This document shows, in pieces, positions 8,229 through 15,726 of a DNA stretch of 64,000 nucleotides. Each line of letters opens with the position of its first letter. Position 1 is the stretch's first letter. The DNA is from Desulfogranum marinum (GTDB taxonomy: Bacteria > Desulfobacterota > Desulfobulbia > Desulfobulbales > Desulfobulbaceae), in NCBI RefSeq assembly GCF_016918565.1, contig NZ_JAFFQD010000014.1, positions 47,823-111,822 on the forward strand, given 5' to 3'. A program made the translations under genes and the position numbers. Under the pieces are notes generated by a model that was not told the origin of the DNA, did no database searches, and worked only from the letters and a program-made list of their open reading frames with translations.

Positions 8229-9023
8229 TCACCCCTTTGGTTGTGCGATAAAATACATGGGGTGGTAGGTCAGTCTGACACCTTGGTCGCCTTTGAAACG
8301 CTGTGCATACTCCTTACTGAACAAGTTCAGCTTCTTTCGGGTCCACGCTTTGGTACCGATGGCATTGACGCCTGTCTGTCGCAGATGCTGAAGTGTTGCC
8401 AGAGGAGTGCTGAACCAGAGGGTTTCGAGATTGTGATCAGATTCGATAACCGTAAATTGTTGCTCTGTTGTATGGAGCAGGGAGTTGAAGTCCTGATATG
8501 GGAGACCTATTCCGGTTATTGTTCGTATTTCTTTGAGATTTTCTGCGCCATAAATGGAATAAGCTAGCACCCCTTGCGGGGTGAGAAGATCGTGGAGCTT
8601 ATTAAATAACCGAGGAAGATCATGGATCCAGTGAAAGGTGGAAGAGGATATGATCAGATCGAATTTCCGGGCAAAGGTGAGTTGTTCTATGTCGCCTGCA
8701 ACAAAAGTCGACCTACCGGAGAGAGAGCGGGTTTTTTCCTCAATATAAGGTTGAAAAGAAGACACCAGGTCTGATGCCGTAAAATGCTGCATATCAGGAA
8801 ACCGTTTGACCAGCTTTGCAGTAAGTAGTCCGGTGCAACAACCAATTTCCAACACTGACAATGGTTCCTGCATAAGCGAGTCGTCGAGCATTGCAAGTAA
8901 CTTCTCGGCTACCACATGCTGAATATCAGCCTGTTGTTCGTAGGTATGAGCAGCCTTGGAAAAGCGCTGTTCAATAAGACGTTTATCTGGAATCATCGTT
9001 GGCTGTAAAGTTTGTGAGTGCAT
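8229..9023 (-). CDS. bioC: Malonyl-ACP O-methyltransferase
   Basis: A 264-residue SAM-dependent methyltransferase that starts pimeloyl chain synthesis for biotin by methylating malonyl-ACP. Motif I is VLEIGCCTGLLT, followed by acidic TASDLV, GDIEQL and the BioC-typical IISSSTFHWIHDL. The N-terminal segment KRLIEQRFSKAAHTYEQQA is the standard BioC opening. Two nearby starts are possible (9023 and 8996), neither with a strong ribosome binding site; I keep the longer. Proximity to bioD on the same strand supports the call. Confidence 0.9.
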   Translation of the reverse strand: MHSQTLQPTMIPDKRLIEQRFSKAAHTYEQQADIQHVVAEKLLAMLDDSLMQEPLSVLEIGCCTGLLTAKLVKRFPDMQHFTASDLVSSFQPYIEEKTRSLSGRSTFVAGDIEQLTFARKFDLIISSSTFHWIHDLPRLFNKLHDLLTPQGVLAYSIYGAENLKEIRTITGIGLPYQDFNSLLHTTEQQFTVIESDHNLETLWFSTPLATLQHLRQTGVNAIGTKAWTRKKLNLFSKEYAQRFKGDQGVRLTYHPMYFIAQPKG

Positions 9024-9156
9024 AAAGGGAACAGACTATAACCGATGCACCACAATTGTGAAACCATGAACATGGTTGAACCGGAGTCCCCCGTCAAGCT
9101 GTTGGGGGCACCTCTTTGCCTGCGAAAAGAGCCTGTTTATTTGAAAAATAAAGGCG

Positions 9157-9621
9157 TTAAAAACCCCACAACAGGCTTCGTTTTACCCAGCCATTGACAC
9201 CTTTGTCGTGTTCGAGGTGGACCCAGCCGCTTTTTTGTTCAATTGTTTTAAAAACGACTCCGTAATAGGCCTTGGCTACGATGCGGTTATTTGTACCTGG
9301 ACCGCTACGCACGTTGATTCTTTTTTTTGTTTTTTTATTCACCTTGACAATCATGTGTTGTTTGCGGCTTGTCACGTTACGATGTACCCAGCCAATGGTG
9401 CCTTCAAAATCCTGCACCCTGTACCAACTTCCTTGCTTGCGAAGTACTTTCAATGGAAAACCGGATCCCAGTTTCCATAGGACTTTGTATTTTGTCCCAG
9501 GGCCTGAGCGCATATTTATGTCATCGCCCTTGATGGAAACCATTTCGGCAAGGGCTACCGAGCTTGAGGTAAAAACAAAACTAAAGAAAACCAGAAAAAT
9601 GAGAGCGTATTTGTATTTCAT
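9157..9621 (-). CDS. Secreted protein with two bacterial SH3 domains
   Basis: A 154-residue protein with a signal peptide of about 25 residues ending ALA. Two SH3b repeats follow, each with the typical NMRSGPGTKYKV / NVRSGPGTNNRI motif, a KVL or VVFKTI strand and a closing GWVHR / GWVKR. Such domains bind peptidoglycan or other ligands in the periplasm. It lies 23 bases behind the NapH-like gene and may be the last gene of the par operon. Function unknown. Confidence 0.82.
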   Translation of the reverse strand: MKYKYALIFLVFFSFVFTSSSVALAEMVSIKGDDINMRSGPGTKYKVLWKLGSGFPLKVLRKQGSWYRVQDFEGTIGWVHRNVTSRKQHMIVKVNKKTKKRINVRSGPGTNNRIVAKAYYGVVFKTIEQKSGWVHLEHDKGVNGWVKRSLLWGF

Positions 9622-9644
9622 GAAGAGCAGATTGTCTGTCAGTG

Positions 9645-10544
9645 TTACCTGGTCGTAACTTTTTCGTTTTGGGGAAACATGGTGTACCCCGCCAGATCCA
9701 GAGAAATTGCGTTAAAACTACAAGCTTCGTTCATGCATTTCAAGCAATTGATACATTCTCCGCTGTTTGGTGTTTCGTTAAAATGAATTTCTACCGGACA
9801 AACCGAGTGGCATGCACCGCATGAAGTACATTTTTTTTCGTCAAGCTTCAATCGAATCAGACTGAAACGGTTGAAAAAGGCATAAAAAGCACCAAGAGGG
9901 CAGGTAGTACGGCAAAATGGGCGAGAAGCCACCACCGACCATCCAATATAAAAAGAAGCTATGGAAAGTTTAGCCGCAAAAAGCCACCCCACGATAGGTC
10001 GCAACTCAGGGAGGAGAAACAACATGGGAATTCCAGCCTCAAGTGTACCGGCAGGGCAGATGAACTTGCAAAACCAGGGGAGGCCAATCCCGGAAGCATC
10101 AACAGCCAGCAACGGCAGGAGGATAACAAAAAAAAGGAGAAAAATATATTTACCCCACCTTAGAGGTGATGCAACGCTGTATTTGGGAGACGGAATTGTA
10201 TACAGAAGTTCCTGGAAAAGGCCGAAAGGGCATGCCCAGCCACAAATAAAGCGTCCAAAAATGGATCCCAAAATGCCTATCGAGGCAACCACGTAGGTGC
10301 CGAAGTAGTAACCGCCTGTCTGGAGGGTGAAACGGACTGTGGTTAACAGTTGCTGAAGACTGCCCAATGGGCAGTAGGTGGTTGCCGCAGGGCAGGAGTA
10401 ACAATTCAAACCTGGTGAGCAGATTACCTTCAATGGCCCTTGATAAAGGGATTTAGAAAAGGGAAAAACCAGGTAACTGTTGGTGATCAGCAGCCAAAAC
10501 CATTGGACCCACCTTCGTATTATTTTTATGCTCATTTTACTCAT
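9645..10544 (-). CDS. NapH/MauN-like membrane polyferredoxin
   Basis: A 299-residue integral membrane iron-sulfur protein. Several hydrophobic segments alternate with two CxxxCP motifs (CGWACPFG and CRTTCPLG), the hallmark of NapH relatives, and a C-terminal ferredoxin pair of 4Fe-4S motifs follows (CTSCGACHSVCP and CINCLKCMNEAC). It probably moves electrons between the quinone pool and a periplasmic or membrane partner. The start at 10544 overlaps the stop of the small CXXC gene as ATGA, which implies translational coupling; this favours it over a longer frame starting at 10568. The extra cysteine cluster CSPGLNCYSCPAATTYCP near residue 45 is notable. Confidence 0.85.
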   Translation of the reverse strand: MSKMSIKIIRRWVQWFWLLITNSYLVFPFSKSLYQGPLKVICSPGLNCYSCPAATTYCPLGSLQQLLTTVRFTLQTGGYYFGTYVVASIGILGSIFGRFICGWACPFGLFQELLYTIPSPKYSVASPLRWGKYIFLLFFVILLPLLAVDASGIGLPWFCKFICPAGTLEAGIPMLFLLPELRPIVGWLFAAKLSIASFYIGWSVVASRPFCRTTCPLGAFYAFFNRFSLIRLKLDEKKCTSCGACHSVCPVEIHFNETPNSGECINCLKCMNEACSFNAISLDLAGYTMFPQNEKVTTR

Positions 10545-10690
10545 CCAATACCAATGCAGGCAAGGCAAATTGTTTTTGCCTGTTCCAATACCCGCTCAGG
10601 TTCCCCCACATTAATTCCAAACACCAGCAAAAGCAGGAACATTGAAAGGAGCAAGAGAGGTGCTATACGAAGAGGTATTTTTTTTTTCAT
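10541..10690 (-). CDS. Small membrane-anchored CXXC protein (CD1871A-like)
   Basis: A 49-residue protein: a basic start (MKKKIPLR), one transmembrane helix rich in leucine, and a short tail RVLEQAKTICLACIGIG with a CxxC close to the C-terminus. The tail matches, from memory, the CD1871A family of CXXC small proteins found next to NapH-like ferredoxins in anaerobes. The stop codon overlaps the ferredoxin start as ATGA. A redox or cluster-bearing subunit for the neighbour is a reasonable inference. A longer frame to 10729 would reach into the parB gene region and is less likely. Confidence 0.75.
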   Translation of the reverse strand: MKKKIPLRIAPLLLLSMFLLLLVFGINVGEPERVLEQAKTICLACIGIG

Positions 10691-10731
10691 TGCTTGCTCG
10701 TGATTCTGAAAAAAGAAAACGCCGGCCACCG

Positions 10732-11601
10732 TTAGCGCGAGAGAAGACTCACCAGTCTGTCCAGATCATCGTTGGAGTAATAGTCTATCTCCAGTTTTCC
10801 CCTTTCACCACTTTGGACAATTCTGACCTTGGTATTGAGATGATTGGTGATCTGATTAACTACTGTTGTGCAATAGTTTTTTGGCAAGGTATCGACTGGT
10901 TTGGGGGAGGGGTTTTCAACAGGCGTCTCCTGTTTCAGCATTTTTTTGCAGAGAGCCTCGGTGGCCCGTACAGACAGTTCTTCTGCAACAATTCGATCAC
11001 GGGCTTCCACAAGGAGCGCAGGGGTATCTTTTAACCGTAGTAGTACTCGTGCGTGCCCTTCTGTCAGGCATCCGGTTATCACATCTTTTTGAATGGGCTC
11101 TGGAAGATTAAGTAAACGAAGGACGTTGGTGATGGTGGATCTTTTTTTGCCCACTCTCCGGGCAACCTCTTCCTGGGTGAGTTGGAACTCATCAAGAAGG
11201 CGCGCATACGCCGTTGCCTCCTCAATAGGATTGAGGTCATGGCGTTGAATGTTTTCTATAAGAGCCAGTTCAAGGTTTGTACTGTCGCTCTTATTTTCCA
11301 TGACCACCACGGGAACTTCATCTCTTCCCGCCATTTTGGCAGCCCGTAAGCGCCTTTCACCCGCGATAAGGTCATACCGGTTCCCTTTGGTCCGGGTAAC
11401 GAGTAACGGTTGGATCACTCCTTTTTCTTTAATAGATTCGGCTAGTTGTGTGAGTTTTTCTTCGTCAAAATAACTCCGTGGTTGATCTGGGTTGGGAGCT
11501 ATCTTTTCAATATCACACATAAAAAAACGATCGTCTTCCTCCTGGTTATCTGTTTGCAGCAGTGCACCAACACCTCTGCCGAGGACACTTTTTTTACTCA
11601 T
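10732..11601 (-). CDS. parB: Chromosome partitioning protein ParB
   Basis: A 289-residue CTP-dependent DNA clamp that loads at parS. The N-terminal region (LGRGVGALLQ), the CTPase motif GERRLRAAKMAG, the ENIQRHDLNPIEEA segment and the helix-turn-helix (TQEEVARRVGKKRSTITNVLRLL) are all present, with a C-terminal dimerisation region. It follows parA with only a two-base gap. A perfect 16-bp parS lies just upstream of parA. Three small redox-type genes follow it on the same strand, an unusual neighbour set for parB. Confidence 0.95.
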   Translation of the reverse strand: MSKKSVLGRGVGALLQTDNQEEDDRFFMCDIEKIAPNPDQPRSYFDEEKLTQLAESIKEKGVIQPLLVTRTKGNRYDLIAGERRLRAAKMAGRDEVPVVVMENKSDSTNLELALIENIQRHDLNPIEEATAYARLLDEFQLTQEEVARRVGKKRSTITNVLRLLNLPEPIQKDVITGCLTEGHARVLLRLKDTPALLVEARDRIVAEELSVRATEALCKKMLKQETPVENPSPKPVDTLPKNYCTTVVNQITNHLNTKVRIVQSGERGKLEIDYYSNDDLDRLVSLLSR

Positions 11602-11603
11602 AA

Positions 11604-12380
11604 CTACATTTCCCGTTTTAATCGTTGTAAAAATTCCGTTCCTAGTTTGATGTAGGCTTTTGCCCCACTGGAACTTTTGTCGTATTCGATGATGGTTTGA
11701 CCATGGCTGGGGCTTTCACTGAGACGTACATTACGAGGAATGACGGTTTTGTACACTTGGTCACCAAAGTGATTTTTTACTTCTTCCGCCACCGAGTGTG
11801 TCAGCTTGTTCCTTCCATCATACATCGTCAATAGAAGTCCCTCTATGTACAGTTCCCTGTTCAGTGTTTTTTTGACTCTACGGATAGTGGAGATAAGTTG
11901 CGCCAATCCTTCAAGTGCAAAATATTCACACTGGAGTGGAATCAGGATGGAGTCAGCCGCGGTAAGACTGTTCAAGGTTAGAATTCCCAGGGACGGTGGG
12001 CAATCAATAATGATAAAATCGAATTCTTCTTTGAGTGAACGGAGAACAGCTTTGAGTTTTTTTTCTCTATTTTCCTGAGAGATCAGTTCCACTTCCACAC
12101 CAACGAGATCGATAGAGGAGGGGAGAACTGAGAGGTTTTTTAAGCGAGTTTTTTGAACACAGTTTTTTGCCTGTCCCTCATCTGTGTAACACGTGTAAAT
12201 ATTTGCACCTCCGTCGGTGTCAAAAACACCAACCCCACTCGAGGCATTACCCTGGGGGTCAGAGTCGACGAGCAGCACTTTTTTCCTTTTGGCAGAAAGA
12301 ACAGCAGCCAGGTTAAGGGCTGTGGTGGTTTTGCCGACGCCACCTTTTTGGTTAGCCACAGCTATTGTTTTTGCGTACAA
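11604..12380 (-). CDS. parA: Chromosome partitioning ATPase ParA/Soj
   Basis: A 258-residue deviant-Walker ATPase. The KGGVGKTT P-loop begins at residue 12, followed by LLVDSDPQGNASSGVG and the IIDCPPSLG motif. The best start is TTG at 12380: it is preceded by AGAGGA at six bases and puts AKTIAVANQKGG at the usual distance. An ATG at 12458 would add 26 residues alien to the family. It pairs with parB and acts on the parS site found 106 bases upstream. Confidence 0.94.
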   Translation of the reverse strand: MYAKTIAVANQKGGVGKTTTALNLAAVLSAKRKKVLLVDSDPQGNASSGVGVFDTDGGANIYTCYTDEGQAKNCVQKTRLKNLSVLPSSIDLVGVEVELISQENREKKLKAVLRSLKEEFDFIIIDCPPSLGILTLNSLTAADSILIPLQCEYFALEGLAQLISTIRRVKKTLNRELYIEGLLLTMYDGRNKLTHSVAEEVKNHFGDQVYKTVIPRNVRLSESPSHGQTIIEYDKSSSGAKAYIKLGTEFLQRLKREM

Positions 12381-12485
12381 CGTTATTCCTCTCTTGTTTC
12401 TAACTATATTGACGAAAACAACAAACAGTATACTATAATCAGGCCTGAGAGCATACATTTCTCTTAGGGATAAAATTAAAAAAAA

Positions 12486-12501
12486 TGTTTCACGTGAAAC
12501 A
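12486..12501. repeat. parS centromere-like site
   Basis: TGTTTCACGTGAAACA is a perfect 16-bp palindrome identical to the canonical parS consensus. It lies between parA and nadB, about 20 bases before the nadB start. It should be the loading site of the ParB encoded nearby, and it suggests that this part of the chromosome is near the replication origin. Confidence 0.95.
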
Positions 12502-12521
12502 TTGCACAGCAGGAGTGGGTG

Positions 12522-14132
12522 ATGGAGTTTGATAGTGATGTCCTTATTATTGGCAGTGGCGTATCCGGTTTGTCGTATGCCTTAAAAGTCGCGAAGTTTG
12601 CAACTGTAACAATTGTCACCAAAAAGGCGAAAGCTGACACCGCTACCAATCTGGCCCAGGGCGGGGTGGCAGCCGTTTTGTCGGTAGAAGATTCGGTGGA
12701 GGCACATGTGAGGGACACTCTGGTGTCTGGAGACGGTTTGTGTGATGAGGATATTGTACGCACGGTCGCCACAGAAGGTCCGGACCGGGTACGGGAGTTG
12801 GTTGAGCTGGGGGTTGATTTCCATAAGAATGCAGACGGTACGTTTGACTTAGGAATGGAAGGCGGACACTCTGCGCGACGGGTTGCCCATTCCTATGATT
12901 TGACCGGGCGGGAAATTGAACGGGCCCTTTTGGAGCAAGTGGCGGCTAACCCAAAAATCACTGTTTTGGAGAACCATCTCGCAATAGATCTGCTGGTGGA
13001 ATCAAAGGCGCTTGGTTCAAGTGTTGGGGGTAAAGAGGGGGAACGGTGTCTGGGCGCTTATGTGCTTGATCGCGAGTCTGGAAAGGTGGAGGTGCGACAG
13101 GCAAGGGTGACTGTTCTGTGCACCGGAGGGTGCGGTAAGGTTTACCTGTATACGACGAATCCGGATATAGCAACCGGTGATGGGGTAGCTATGGCATATC
13201 GGGCAGGGGCAAAGATAGCAAATATGGAGTTTATCCAGTTTCACCCAACCTGTTTTTTTAACTGGGAAGCGAAAAATTTTCTCATCTCTGAGGCCGTACG
13301 GGGGGAGGGAGGGGTTTTAGTCGATGACCAGGGTGTCCCGTTTATGAAAAAATATGATCATCGAGGTGATCTCGCAACCAGAGATGCCGTGGCCCGTGGG
13401 ATAGATGCGGAGATGAAATCCAGTGGTGCAGACTGTGTGTATTTGGATATCACTCACAAATCTCCTGCTTTTTTACAAGAGAGGTTTCCGACTATCTACC
13501 AAACCTGCAAGCAATATGGGGTGGATATAACCAAGCGTCCCATACCTGTGGTTCCCGCTGCTCACTATATGTGTGGAGGGGTGTTGGTGGATAAGTGGGG
13601 ACAGAGTTCGCTGGAGAATTTGCTCGCTTTTGGTGAAACGGCATGCACCGGGTTGCATGGTGCTAACCGGCTTGCCAGTAATTCTCTGCTCGAAGCTGTG
13701 GTGTTTGCCGATAAAGGGGCCGTTATGCTGGAAGAGAAGATAGACCAACTTCGCGCATTGAAAAGAGTCGCGGTCGAGCCATGGCGTACAGGAGAGGCGT
13801 CTTCCCTAGACGAATCAATTCTGGTGAATCATAACTGGGATCAGTTACGGCGCCTAATGTGGAACTATGTGGGCATTGTCAGAAATACGAAACGTTTGGA
13901 CTTGATGCAGAGGCGTTTGCAGTGGATGTTGGACGAGATAAATGAACATTTTTTCGATTACCTCTTAACCCCGGACTTGGTGGAGTTGAGGAACCTAGCA
14001 GTTATTGCTGATCTGATTGTGCGTAGTGCTGCTCAACGAAAGGAATCCAGAGGGCTCCATTACACACTGGATTACCCCTCTCGTAATGATGAGACATGCC
14101 GTGTGAACACGGTCCTGCAACGAAAGGGGTAA
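12522..14132 (+). CDS. nadB: L-aspartate oxidase
   Basis: A 536-residue FAD enzyme that makes iminoaspartate for NAD synthesis. The FAD motif GSGVSGLS is at residues 11-18, the catalytic loop has NLAQGGVAAVL and EGGHSARRV, the ligand region EFIQFHPTC and the C-terminal GANRLASNSLLEAVVF and HGANRL motifs are intact. In anaerobes fumarate is the likely electron acceptor. The ATG at 12522 has AGGAG upstream; a GTG one codon earlier is the alternative. nadA and nadC are not adjacent. Confidence 0.94.
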   Translation: MEFDSDVLIIGSGVSGLSYALKVAKFATVTIVTKKAKADTATNLAQGGVAAVLSVEDSVEAHVRDTLVSGDGLCDEDIVRTVATEGPDRVRELVELGVDFHKNADGTFDLGMEGGHSARRVAHSYDLTGREIERALLEQVAANPKITVLENHLAIDLLVESKALGSSVGGKEGERCLGAYVLDRESGKVEVRQARVTVLCTGGCGKVYLYTTNPDIATGDGVAMAYRAGAKIANMEFIQFHPTCFFNWEAKNFLISEAVRGEGGVLVDDQGVPFMKKYDHRGDLATRDAVARGIDAEMKSSGADCVYLDITHKSPAFLQERFPTIYQTCKQYGVDITKRPIPVVPAAHYMCGGVLVDKWGQSSLENLLAFGETACTGLHGANRLASNSLLEAVVFADKGAVMLEEKIDQLRALKRVAVEPWRTGEASSLDESILVNHNWDQLRRLMWNYVGIVRNTKRLDLMQRRLQWMLDEINEHFFDYLLTPDLVELRNLAVIADLIVRSAAQRKESRGLHYTLDYPSRNDETCRVNTVLQRKG

Positions 14133-14154
14133 TCCTTGATGCATGGGGTGGGGG

Positions 14155-15045
14155 TTATTCGCCAAAAAGACCTTTTATCATCTTTAATCCTTGCTCCATT
14201 TCCTGCATCATCTCTTCTTGTCCTGGTTGGTTACCCTGTTGGTTGGTTGTAGGCACTTGCTGTTGTGCCGGTACTCCCATACCTGCAGGGTAGGGGGAAA
14301 GTGGAGCGTTTTTGAGTTGTTGAGCTCCGTCCGGCTGCTTGAGCTTGTCCATGATAGAGTGGATCATGGAGGTCATCATTGCTTCAGCTTCTTGATCATG
14401 GGTGATTACAATTTCTTTTGGTCCCTTGAAGGCGGTATCTGGAATAGCTGATGAGGTGTCGAAGGATGTGGCTGTGATAGTGGTAGACATCCCCATAACA
14501 GAGGTCTCGCTTCGAAGCATGATGTCGGTTGCATGGATGGTGTAGACCTTGGTGATACCGGCTATCTCTGTCAGATCGCAGGCGTGACCAAGAATTTCTT
14601 TGGCGTTTGGACGGCTGGTCCCGCCCATGCTCATAAGAGACGCGCCGAGTTCCTCAGCATTTTTTTCCACATTCCGTTTTTCTTCTTTGCTGAGTTTGTT
14701 GTATTCTGTGCTGAAAATTTTTGCTGGGTTGGTTGTTTTGTTACCCGTTCTTTCCTCTAGATCATAGGTCGTGACCCAGTCGGGAGTGACTATTTCGATG
14801 GTGTTCGTTTTGGTGGTCATTCCCATCATGGACATGGTCGTATCGTGGTGGGTTGCCCGTTGTTGCCCTTTGTTTTTGATGAAAAGTGTTTCTGAGCCTG
14901 TCTCATTGCCGGTTACCGCATAGTGGATAGTAGCCTTTTTAAAAGGCAGAGGCATATCCCAAGGGAGATCCTTGGCGCACAGCGGTAAGGTAAAGACGAA
15001 GAGAAGAAGAGTGACGGAGATAAAAAAAATGCGTAGCTTGTTCAT
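14155..15045 (-). CDS. Periplasmic protein of unknown function
   Basis: A 296-residue protein I do not recognise with confidence. A signal peptide of about 24 residues ends at LCA. The middle is beta-rich (ATIHYAVTGNETGSETLFI, TNTIEIVTPDWVTTYDLEE) and resembles lipoprotein-fold domains of DUF4412-like proteins, a tentative link. The C-terminal 70 residues are methionine-, glutamine- and proline-rich and end in an amphipathic MQEMEQGLKMIKGLFGE. It is transcribed convergently with nadB and divergently from the DUF1992 gene. Confidence 0.65.
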   Translation of the reverse strand: MNKLRIFFISVTLLLFVFTLPLCAKDLPWDMPLPFKKATIHYAVTGNETGSETLFIKNKGQQRATHHDTTMSMMGMTTKTNTIEIVTPDWVTTYDLEERTGNKTTNPAKIFSTEYNKLSKEEKRNVEKNAEELGASLMSMGGTSRPNAKEILGHACDLTEIAGITKVYTIHATDIMLRSETSVMGMSTTITATSFDTSSAIPDTAFKGPKEIVITHDQEAEAMMTSMIHSIMDKLKQPDGAQQLKNAPLSPYPAGMGVPAQQQVPTTNQQGNQPGQEEMMQEMEQGLKMIKGLFGE

Positions 15046-15154
15046 TGTATTCCTTTTTTTGTGGTAGGATGGAGGTGGTGGATTGCTTTTTGTTTGAGCA
15101 AAACACTTAGTTGAATAAACTCTATATATTACTTAACAGGGTACCATTGTATAT

Positions 15155-15538
15155 ATGCTGACTGCAATACACTTTATAGCTGAGCGCCGAATAGAAAAAG
15201 CCATGGCAGAGAGCACATTGCCCGATCTTTCCCACTGGAAAAATAAACCCATGCCTAAGGACGACATGGAACATGTGCCCCCGGATTTAAGGATGGGATA
15301 TCGAATACTGAAGAATGCCGGGTATGTTCCTGAAGAGGTCGGTTTACGAAAAGAAATACGTCAGACAGAAGATCTGCTCCGCCATTGTACAGATGAAAAG
15401 ACTAAGTACAAGCAAATGAAGAAGCTGGAATATTTGCGATTCAAGCTGGAGTTTCGAATGGGGAAAAAACTTCGATTTGATGATCAATCCGATTATTACG
15501 AGAAAGTTGTTGGCTCTCTTACGGTCAAGGGAAAGTAA
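15155..15538 (+). CDS. DUF1992 (DnaJ-homologue subfamily C member 28-like) protein
   Basis: A 127-residue protein. The opening AERRIEKAMAE followed by DLSHWKNKPMP is the usual start of the DUF1992 domain, and YRILKNAGYVPEEVGLRKEI continues it. No J domain is present. The function of this family is not established. The reading frame ends inside the stem of the downstream terminator, so the stop codon sits in the hairpin's right arm. Confidence 0.82.
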   Translation: MLTAIHFIAERRIEKAMAESTLPDLSHWKNKPMPKDDMEHVPPDLRMGYRILKNAGYVPEEVGLRKEIRQTEDLLRHCTDEKTKYKQMKKLEYLRFKLEFRMGKKLRFDDQSDYYEKVVGSLTVKGK

Positions 15539-15551
15539 GAGAGCCTTTTTT
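15512..15551 (+). terminator. Terminator overlapping the end of the DUF1992 gene
   Basis: GGCTCTCTTAC pairs perfectly over 11 bases with GTAAGAGAGCC, with a 12-base loop, followed by six T. The left arm and loop are coding sequence and the stop codon TAA lies in the right arm. Confidence 0.9.
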
Positions 15552-15726
15552 ATAGGTGCTCACCTTGGGCCGGATTGTAGAAAAAGGAAAGTTTCCAAAC
15601 TGCCGGCGGCGGTAATGATGGTTAAGCGGTGCCGCAGTTGTGCAGGGTGTCGTGCTGCGTTTATCCACCCTGCGCGCTGCGTATTGAACGGGTCGCCGCC
15701 GAAAAAGGGGTACCGGTTATCTTTTT

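Noticed and set aside
15552..15726. GC-rich inverted CCGGCGGCGG / CGCCGCCG arms between DUF1992 and the M16 peptidase
   Set aside because: The arms are far apart and imperfect, with no T-run or gene context; no function can be assigned.
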